Shown here piece after piece: positions 26,579-33,528 of a stretch of DNA of 33,528 nucleotides (position 1 is the first letter of the stretch; every line of letters starts with the position of its first letter). The notes below the pieces were generated by a model that was not told where the DNA came from, did not search any database, and was given only the letters and a program-made list of their open reading frames with translations. The DNA is from a bacterium (lineage in GTDB: Bacteria > SZUA-79 > Acidulodesulfobacterales > Acidulodesulfobacteraceae), in assembly GCA_021811805.1 (NCBI GenBank), contig JAKAQA010000006.1, positions 1 to 33,528 on the forward strand, in the 5' to 3' direction. The position numbers were made by a program, and so were the translations under genes.

Positions 26579-28399
26579 ATGAGAAAAATTAATCTGCTTT
26601 ATATTTTTTTTACCGCAATATTTACCGTCTTTTTAATTTCCGATTGCTATGGTTCGAATCTAAACGGCGATGCTAATTTCGTAAAAATAAAATTCAAAAC
26701 CACTTACAATAAAAATAAAAAACCTGACAACGACGGTTCCGCTAAAGTAACGGTAATATCGTCTTCCCCCATAGCGTCCGGCAATAATACTATAGATATT
26801 AATAAAATCAATAAAAACCGAACATCGGACTATCGGACTACAGTAGCGGCGGCAGGAAACGTCCAAACCGACCCTGCAAATTATAAAAATGAAAGCGTGA
26901 AAGCCGGCTCCGGTAAAATTCCCGCAAATTCTTCTAATCTTACGGATTCGGGTCTTTTAGCAAAAAAAGGGGATTTTAATAATTATCAATATCAAAAAAA
27001 TTTGTCCCATATATTTCCGATGATAATAAACAAAGAAATAATACATTATATACATTTTTATCAAACCTCGGGAAGAAAGTTTTTTAAATACGCGCTTTCA
27101 AGGTCGGAAAGATATATCCCTATGATTAAAAAAGTTTTCAAAAAACTAGGACTGCCTAACGATCTGGCTTATCTAGCGATGGTTGAAAGCGGTTTTTCCC
27201 CCACCGCATATTCTTATGCCGGAGCGAGCGGCATGTGGCAGTTTATACCGTCAACCGGAAGAATATTCGGCTTGACTATAAACTGGTGGGTCGACGAGAG
27301 AAGAAATCCTGTGGAATCTACATATGCGGCCGGCGAATATTTAAAAGACCTTTTTAACAAATTCGGCTCCTGGTATCTTGCCGCAGCCGCTTATAATTCC
27401 GGAGAATTAACTATAGAAAGAGCTTTGTCGTTATATCCGGGAGGGGATTTCTGGACGATATCGCAAAACAGGCCGTATCTTTTACCCGGACAGACACGAA
27501 GATACGTTCCGAAAATTATTGCGGCCGCAATAATTGCAAAAGACCCTCAAAATTTCGGATTTCATAATATAGATTATAAAAAACCGATTAAGTTTAAACA
27601 GGTAAACGTTCCTTATTCGGCAAGCCTGTACAATTTAGCCAAATGCATAGGCATATCCGAATACATGCTTCATAAAATGAATCCCGAACTGTTAAGAAAC
27701 GCGACCCCTCCCGACGACCCGGGATTTATGCTGAATATACCGGCGAAAGATTACGGCAGGTTTATAAAAAACTTTAAATACGTTAAAAAATATGCTGTTA
27801 AACAGCCGAGAATCGTCTATACGGCTTATTCCAGACCTAAGAATAATACCGTTTATACCGTCGAACCGGGAGATACCCTTCTGGGGATAGCTTCTAAATA
27901 CGGCGTGCCGCTTGGGACTATCGAAAGATACAACGGGCTTAATAATTATTCCATACTTAAAGTAGGCGAAAGAATTACTATTCCTGGGACGGCAGGCTCC
28001 CGTATATCTTATGCCGGCACCGGAAAAAATTACGGCAATGCGGGCTTGACTTACATTATAGTAAAACCCGGCATGACTTTATGGAGCATATCCCAAAAAT
28101 TTCACGTATCCTTGAATTTTATTAAAAACATAAATCATATCAGGGGAAACGATATCCGTTTAGGCGAAAAAATATTTTTAAAAGGCGGCGGCAATCCGAA
28201 TATTAAATATTCGTATATCGGTAACGGCGGCCCTAAAAAAACGGAAGCCGGATTATTGCATTACAGGGTAAAATTCGGCGATTCTCTTTATGCTATTTCG
28301 TCAAAATTTCACGAAAACGTTAAAAATATCATGGCCGCGAATAATATAAAAAATCCTAATTCTATTTATCCCGGCGAAGTCCTTAAGATAGCCAGATAA
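26579..28399 (+). CDS. mltD: MltD-like lytic transglycosylase with three C-terminal LysM domains
   Basis: SLT core LAYLAMVESGFSPTAYSYAGASGMWQFIPSTGRIFGL...YLAAAAYNSGE. LysM repeats VYTVEPGDTLLGIASKYGV, TYIIVKPGMTLWSISQKFHV, HYRVKFGDSLYAISSKFHE. Confidence 0.9.
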   Translation: MRKINLLYIFFTAIFTVFLISDCYGSNLNGDANFVKIKFKTTYNKNKKPDNDGSAKVTVISSSPIASGNNTIDINKINKNRTSDYRTTVAAAGNVQTDPANYKNESVKAGSGKIPANSSNLTDSGLLAKKGDFNNYQYQKNLSHIFPMIINKEIIHYIHFYQTSGRKFFKYALSRSERYIPMIKKVFKKLGLPNDLAYLAMVESGFSPTAYSYAGASGMWQFIPSTGRIFGLTINWWVDERRNPVESTYAAGEYLKDLFNKFGSWYLAAAAYNSGELTIERALSLYPGGDFWTISQNRPYLLPGQTRRYVPKIIAAAIIAKDPQNFGFHNIDYKKPIKFKQVNVPYSASLYNLAKCIGISEYMLHKMNPELLRNATPPDDPGFMLNIPAKDYGRFIKNFKYVKKYAVKQPRIVYTAYSRPKNNTVYTVEPGDTLLGIASKYGVPLGTIERYNGLNNYSILKVGERITIPGTAGSRISYAGTGKNYGNAGLTYIIVKPGMTLWSISQKFHVSLNFIKNINHIRGNDIRLGEKIFLKGGGNPNIKYSYIGNGGPKKTEAGLLHYRVKFGDSLYAISSKFHENVKNIMAANNIKNPNSIYPGEVLKIAR

Positions 28400-28401
28400 A
28401 A

Positions 28402-29607
28402 ATGATATCGTTCGATGAAGCGTATAATATAATCAATTCCGCGGCTATATATTTAAAACCGGAAAACATACCCCTGCTGGATTCGTTAGGCAGAGTTTCT
28501 TATTCAGATGTCGTATCCAAGGTCGATTATCCGGCCGAAAACAACTCGGCAATGGATGGATACGCCGTAAATTCAAACCTCGTTTCAAAAATAAATAACG
28601 CCGGTTTAAAATTAGAAATAGATAAAAAAGTTATATATGCAGGAAGCGGATTGAAAACCCCTGTAAAACACGATTCGGCAGTGCGCATAATGACGGGAGG
28701 ATACCTTCCCGAAATGCTTGACGCCGTGATTCCGGTTGAAGATGCCGCAGTCGAAGACGGCCGCCTGATTATAGAGTCCCCAATAAAGCCTGATAAAAAT
28801 GTCAGGAAAAAAGGCGAGGATATAAAAAACGGAGGCTTAATCTTAAATAAAAACACAAGATTAACCCCTGAAAACATATCGTTGCTTGCATCGTGCAATA
28901 TTAAAAAAATAAGGGTGTATGAAAAAATACCCGTATCGATTATTTCTACCGGCAACGAAATAATCGATTTTAACCGTAAGCCTAAATACGGCAAAATCTA
29001 TAATTCTAACGGGATACTGGCTGAAAACTTTTTACTGCAAAACGGATGCGCCGTTTTAAATAACGCCGTATGCAAAGACGATTTAAAAGAAATAAAAGAA
29101 ACTTTATCGCATGCGGCAAAAATTAGCAAAATAATAATAACTTCCGCCGGCGCTTCTTTCGGCGACAAAGATTTTACCGAAAAAGCACTCGAATCCGTCG
29201 GATTCAAAATTAAATTCAGGCAGGTCGCTATAAAACCGGCAAAACCGTTCTCATTCGGGTTGATTAATAAAAAAATACCGGTTTTTATGCTCCCGGGAAA
29301 TCCGCTAGCCTTTTATACGTGCTTAGCGGTGTTCGTTAAGCCTTTTATTAACCGCCATATTAAAATAAACAGCCGCATGCGGGTAATTAAATCTAAATCC
29401 GCATTCGAGTATATTAAGAGCAATAAAAGAAGAGAGTTTATACCCGCGCGTACTTTTTATAAAGACGGCGCCGTATATTCGGAAATCTATAAAAAATCCG
29501 GACCTGCGATGGTCAGTTCTCTCGGCTATATGAATTCCATAATATCGGTTCCGGAAAATGTTTCTAAGGTAGTTAAGGAAGATTTACTTGATACCTACCA
29601 GATATAA
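28402..29607 (+). CDS. moeA: Molybdopterin molybdenumtransferase MoeA
   Basis: NNSAMDGYAV, VRIMTGGYLPEMLDAVIPVED, VSIISTGNEII, YNSNGILAENFLLQNG, ITSAGASFGDKDFT, KPAKPFSFGLI, VFMLPGNPLAFYTCLAVFVKPFI. Confidence 0.93.
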   Translation: MISFDEAYNIINSAAIYLKPENIPLLDSLGRVSYSDVVSKVDYPAENNSAMDGYAVNSNLVSKINNAGLKLEIDKKVIYAGSGLKTPVKHDSAVRIMTGGYLPEMLDAVIPVEDAAVEDGRLIIESPIKPDKNVRKKGEDIKNGGLILNKNTRLTPENISLLASCNIKKIRVYEKIPVSIISTGNEIIDFNRKPKYGKIYNSNGILAENFLLQNGCAVLNNAVCKDDLKEIKETLSHAAKISKIIITSAGASFGDKDFTEKALESVGFKIKFRQVAIKPAKPFSFGLINKKIPVFMLPGNPLAFYTCLAVFVKPFINRHIKINSRMRVIKSKSAFEYIKSNKRREFIPARTFYKDGAVYSEIYKKSGPAMVSSLGYMNSIISVPENVSKVVKEDLLDTYQI

Positions 29608-29612
29608 TAAAT

Positions 29613-31073
29613 ATGCCTGATATGAAAAAACATAAAATCTTAATCGTCGATGACGAGCAAAGCTTGGTTTACGTATTAAAAAAACTTCTGGAGGACGAAT
29701 TTATTATCGATACCGCTTCGGACGGTGAGGAAGCGGTATCGCATATAGAGCGTAATAATTATTTTGCGATATTTTTGGATATAAGGATTCCAAAAATTAA
29801 CGGCATGGAAGTATTGGCTTATACAAGAAAATTAGACGACAAGCCCAACGTTATAATTATGACCGCCCAGAATACTATGGTAAACGCTATAGACGCTATG
29901 AAACAGGGCGCGTACGATTATATAACGAAACCTTTTGAATTGGAAGAAATTCTGGGCATAATAGAAAAAATAAAAAAGAACGATAATTTAACGGATAAAA
30001 AATCAGAAAAGTCTGAAGATTTTCTCGATACCCTGCTTGTAGGCAAATCCAAAACTATGCAGGAAGTCTTCAAAACTATAGGTAAATTGTCGCATAACAA
30101 CGTCACCGTATTGATTCTGGGAGAATCGGGAACCGGCAAAGAGCTCGTAGCCAGAGCCATACATTTAAACAGCGTAAGAAGCGATAAGCCGTTTATTGTA
30201 GTCGATACTCCGTCCGTTCCTTCGGAACTGCTCGAATCAGAACTATTCGGACACGAGAAAGGTTCTTATACCGGCGCAAACGAAAAAAAAGAAGGAAAAT
30301 TCATTAGCGCGAACGGCGGAACTATCTTTTTAGACGAAATAGGGGATATGCCTTTAAATCTTCAGGCAAAACTCCTGCGCGTAATTCAGGAAAAAGAGGT
30401 TGAATCGGTTGGCTCCAATAAACCGGTCAAAATAGACGTCAGAATTATCGCCGCTACTAATAAAAACCTTAAGTCAATGATTAAAAACGCAAAATTCAGG
30501 GAAGACCTATACTACCGCCTTAATGTTATAGAAATTACTCTGCCGCCTTTGAGAGAACGAAAATCGGATATACCTATTTTAGCCGACTTCTTTATAAAAA
30601 AATTTTCTAAAGAACTTAATATCCCGGAAAAACAGTTAAGCGGCGATGCCCTTTCGTTCCTTCAGTCGTATAATTTCCCCGGAAATATCAGGGAACTGGA
30701 AAACGCCGTAAGAAGATGCATGGTTATGTCGCCTTCGTCTATATTGAATTACGAAGACTTCATGGAAATATTGAGCAACGACGAAAATAATTTAAGTATC
30801 GAAAAAAACTCAAAAGATAAGAAAACGGAAATCAATCCTTTTGAAGACATTATAAGGCATAAGATAAAAAATTACGCCGAAAAAGTCAAAGATGCTGAAA
30901 TTAACGACGTTTATAAATCCATAATGAGTCTGACCGAAAAAATAATTATAGAAGAAATCCTGAATTTATACGATTTTAACCAGTTGAAAGTTTCCAAACT
31001 TTTAGGAATAAACAGAAATACTCTGCGAAAAAGAATAAACGAATACAAAATAGATTTAAAAAAAACAAATTAA
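29613..31073 (+). CDS. Sigma-54-dependent NtrC-family response regulator
   Basis: Receiver (ILIVDDEQ, FLDIRIPKINGMEVL, YITKPFE); AAA+ GESGTGKELVARAIH, ESELFGHEKGSYTGA, GGTIFLDEIGDMPLNLQAKLLRVIQE; C-terminal Fis-type HTH VSKLLGINRNTLRKRI. Confidence 0.95.
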   Translation: MPDMKKHKILIVDDEQSLVYVLKKLLEDEFIIDTASDGEEAVSHIERNNYFAIFLDIRIPKINGMEVLAYTRKLDDKPNVIIMTAQNTMVNAIDAMKQGAYDYITKPFELEEILGIIEKIKKNDNLTDKKSEKSEDFLDTLLVGKSKTMQEVFKTIGKLSHNNVTVLILGESGTGKELVARAIHLNSVRSDKPFIVVDTPSVPSELLESELFGHEKGSYTGANEKKEGKFISANGGTIFLDEIGDMPLNLQAKLLRVIQEKEVESVGSNKPVKIDVRIIAATNKNLKSMIKNAKFREDLYYRLNVIEITLPPLRERKSDIPILADFFIKKFSKELNIPEKQLSGDALSFLQSYNFPGNIRELENAVRRCMVMSPSSILNYEDFMEILSNDENNLSIEKNSKDKKTEINPFEDIIRHKIKNYAEKVKDAEINDVYKSIMSLTEKIIIEEILNLYDFNQLKVSKLLGINRNTLRKRINEYKIDLKKTN

Positions 31074-33013
31074 TACCCTTCTTCCTTCCACATATCTTTA
31101 GTAAACCTCACGACTTTATTTCTTCCGTTCTCTTTTGCTTCGTAAAGAGCAACATCCGAAAATTTAACCGCCTGCCAGAACTTGTCCGAATCCGTCGGAT
31201 ATTCGCAGACCCCTATACTTATGGTCTTCTTAAGAACTACTCCGCCCGGAATTTCCAGCGGCGACGATTCGATGGCTTTCCTGATTTTTTCGGCGATAGC
31301 GACGCCTTCTCCTTCTTTTATGTCGATTAACAAGGCAAGAAATTCCTCGCCGCCGAATCTAACTGCAATATCGGAGATTCTTATGCTTTTTCTTATCTGC
31401 TTGGCGACATTCCTCAGGACTACGTCGCCGTTGTCATGACCGTATCTATCGTTAACCTCCTTAAAGTGGTCCACGTCCAACATTAAAATTCCCAAATTGG
31501 TGCCGCGGCGTTTTATACCCGAAACTATATTTTCGGAAGAGTCGTCTAAATACCTCCTGTTGTATAAACCGGTAAGCTGGTCCATTATCGACTGCTCTTT
31601 TAAGAGTTCCATTAATTTTCTAGATTCGATGACCGGAGACGCTTCCGCAAGATAACCTTTAATATACGGTATCATCCAGTGGACGAAATCAGCCACGTCG
31701 TTATCGAATATAAGCTGTAAAATCATTCCGACTTTACCTCCGATATATATCGGGATACAGTAGTAATTATACTTTTCGTCGCAAGCATTAACCGCTTCGC
31801 CTTCATTTTCTTCCGAAACGTTAAACTTAAAATTAGGACAGATACAAGTAAAATTTAAAGAATCGACGTCTCCGCCTGTTCTTTTTGCTCTGCAGATATC
31901 GGCGTCTTCTAAAAACGACCTGCCGCACCACATATCGTTTTTACCTAAATTAATTTTAGAGCCTACGGCAAGAAGATTCATTTTATTATTATCGCCTACT
32001 TCATATATCGCATAATTTTCGAAACACATATAGTCCCTGATTATAGACTCTACTCTTTTTATTATATCTTTTTTAGTCCTGTCGTTTTCTATTACTTTTT
32101 TGAAATTATAAATCCTGACTAATTCGTTTATAATTTTTATCGTATCTTTAAGGTAATTATCGGTTTTTATGACCGTATATCCTATTAGAGTAGAAACTTT
32201 TGAATCGATGTCGGATAGTATGCCTTTAAGGCTCCTGGAAGTTTCTTGAAGCGTTTTTGCAACCTTGCCGGCTTCATCCTCTGGAAGACCCTCTTCGTCT
32301 ATAAACGCTCCGTCCATCTCTCCTTCTTTAAGGTTTTCCAGACCCTTTTCGATTTTTTGAAACAAAGAAATATACGGGCTTAAAAATCTGAAAAATAAAA
32401 GCACCAGTATAATCAGGAATATAAAAAAGATTGCGGAAGTCTGCGCGATAGTCCTGAACGTCATCGCCCTTACGGAAGAAAGGTTCATAGTCAGGCTGAT
32501 GGCTCCTAAAACTGCGCCGGATTTAGCCTTATGACACATAAGGCAATCCACCGCGCCTCTGCTTGTAACCTTATAAGGAATTATTACGCGGTATTTTACG
32601 GAATTAAACGTTTCGTCTAATTTTTCTATTTTTTTTCCGGTTGCGAGCACGTATTTCTCGTCTGCGGTTGTCGGCTCTTCGCTTTTAAACCCCGGACCGA
32701 ACTGCTTATCGACGGGATTACCCCTTATAATGGATATATTCCGGATATCCACCTTCTCAGAAGCTTGTTTAAGCCTCCGGACAAATATCTTTCTGTTCTG
32801 TATGACGCCCATCACCATCAAAGAAGTAAGGCTGTCCCTAACGATAGTTGCGATAGTTTTTGAACGTATTTTCGCTTCGTTTATGGATTCCTGCCTGAAA
32901 TTTAAGGCAAAAATAGTGTCTATGATAATGAACAGCATTACAAGGAGAATAACCATCCTTGAAATTATTTTAGTCTTAAGGGATTTATTTGTTTTTTTTA
33001 TTTTTTTGACCAT
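31070..33013 (-). CDS. Membrane diguanylate cyclase with c-type-heme (CxxCH) extracytoplasmic sensor, HAMP-like linker, Cys-rich GAF-like region and GGDEF (GGEEF) domain
   Basis: Two TM helices flank an extracytoplasmic region ending in VDCLMCHKAKSGAVLGAISL. Cytoplasmic segment has cysteines MWCGRSFLEDADICRAKRTGG...FTCICPNF...NACDEKYNYYCIPIYIGG. Then DQLTGLYNRRYLDD...LGILMLDVDHFKEVNDRYGHDNGDVVL...VRFGGEEFLALL. Confidence 0.88.
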   Translation of the reverse strand: MVKKIKKTNKSLKTKIISRMVILLVMLFIIIDTIFALNFRQESINEAKIRSKTIATIVRDSLTSLMVMGVIQNRKIFVRRLKQASEKVDIRNISIIRGNPVDKQFGPGFKSEEPTTADEKYVLATGKKIEKLDETFNSVKYRVIIPYKVTSRGAVDCLMCHKAKSGAVLGAISLTMNLSSVRAMTFRTIAQTSAIFFIFLIILVLLFFRFLSPYISLFQKIEKGLENLKEGEMDGAFIDEEGLPEDEAGKVAKTLQETSRSLKGILSDIDSKVSTLIGYTVIKTDNYLKDTIKIINELVRIYNFKKVIENDRTKKDIIKRVESIIRDYMCFENYAIYEVGDNNKMNLLAVGSKINLGKNDMWCGRSFLEDADICRAKRTGGDVDSLNFTCICPNFKFNVSEENEGEAVNACDEKYNYYCIPIYIGGKVGMILQLIFDNDVADFVHWMIPYIKGYLAEASPVIESRKLMELLKEQSIMDQLTGLYNRRYLDDSSENIVSGIKRRGTNLGILMLDVDHFKEVNDRYGHDNGDVVLRNVAKQIRKSIRISDIAVRFGGEEFLALLIDIKEGEGVAIAEKIRKAIESSPLEIPGGVVLKKTISIGVCEYPTDSDKFWQAVKFSDVALYEAKENGRNKVVRFTKDMWKEEGY

Positions 33014-33148
33014 ATTTAAATACTTATATCATAAAATTAAAAATGCATGCAAACTATTTTTATTTTGTTAATAACTTCTAAGGGGGAGTATCTCGTGATT
33101 TCCGATAAAATATCGAATATCGTTTGAAATTTTTCCTCTCCTACGGCG

Positions 33149-33528
33149 TCAATTTTCAAAAGGATTAATATGCACCATAACGTCGTTTATATAAATATTC
33201 GACGACATAAGACTGCTTTTTACGCTTTCGGCAATATCGTGGGACATTTTAACCGTCATATTTTGATTGATTTCTATTTCTACGTCTATATAAAAATAAG
33301 GACCGGATTTTCTTACTTTTATATCCGTAATTCTTTCGACCCCCTTTACGGAAGTAATTATATTTTTTATCTTATCGACGACAAAACCCGGGGGGCTTTC
33401 ATCCATAAGATTGCCGATAGACTCCTTTATAAGTTTTACGGCAAGCCGGAATATAAAAAAACTGACGACTATTCCGGCTATGGGGTCCATATAGTAATAT
33501 CCTTTTATGGCAAAAAGAATCCCTATTA
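33149..33528 (-). CDS. Cation diffusion facilitator (CDF) family transporter, C-terminal part (5' end beyond window)
   Basis: In-frame extension to the window edge reads IGILFAIKGYYYMDPIAGIVVSFFIFRLAVKLIKESIGNLMDESPP, then a ferredoxin-like cytoplasmic domain: CDF TM6 plus C-terminal domain. Confidence 0.82.
   Translation of the reverse strand, partial: IGILFAIKGYYYMDPIAGIVVSFFIFRLAVKLIKESIGNLMDESPPGFVVDKIKNIITSVKGVERITDIKVRKSGPYFYIDVEIEINQNMTVKMSHDIAESVKSSLMSSNIYINDVMVHINPFEN

Noticed and set aside
28527-28994. Minus-strand 155-aa ORF opposite moeA
   Set aside because: moeA motifs are intact on the plus strand; the antisense ORF has no recognisable family features.

Overview
AT-rich bacterial chromosomal window, mostly housekeeping genes in tight operons, with no CRISPR array, IS element or prophage signature seen. 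The gene content (fused DoxDA, periplasmic DsrE-like protein, NfnAB, futalosine-pathway MqnA, c-heme GGDEF sensor, HisZ) suggests a sulfur-metabolising, deltaproteobacterium-like anaerobe or facultative organism; this taxonomic guess is inference. Left part: dprA (cut by the window edge) and a comF-like gene, divergent from a UvrD/Rep-like helicase with an unusual N-terminus; pheS without adjacent pheT; a three-gene exported sulfur cluster (orphan substrate-binding protein, DoxDA fusion, secreted DsrE-like protein) ending in a strong terminator; two tRNAs flanking nfnAB. Middle: triple Ig-like repeat protein, PilO-like/TPR fusion, queD, SurA-N-like protein, PhoR-like kinase. Then a long minus-strand gene train: class V aminotransferase-serA-hisZ-purA-methyltransferase-ABC2 permease-phosphodiesterase-galT-HAD phosphatase-mqnA. 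Right part: mltD-like lytic transglycosylase behind a perfect consensus sigma70 promoter, moeA, NtrC-type regulator, c-heme GGDEF protein and a partial CDF transporter. Best candidates for something new: (1) the SBP-DoxDA-DsrE exported sulfur module; (2) the HAD phosphatase, whose catalytic motif lies upstream of any ATG/GTG/TTG and appears to need an AUU start overlapping galT (or a -1 frameshift); (3) the heme-c/Cys-rich GAF/GGDEF sensor; (4) the methyltransferase/ABC2 permease/phosphodiesterase trio.
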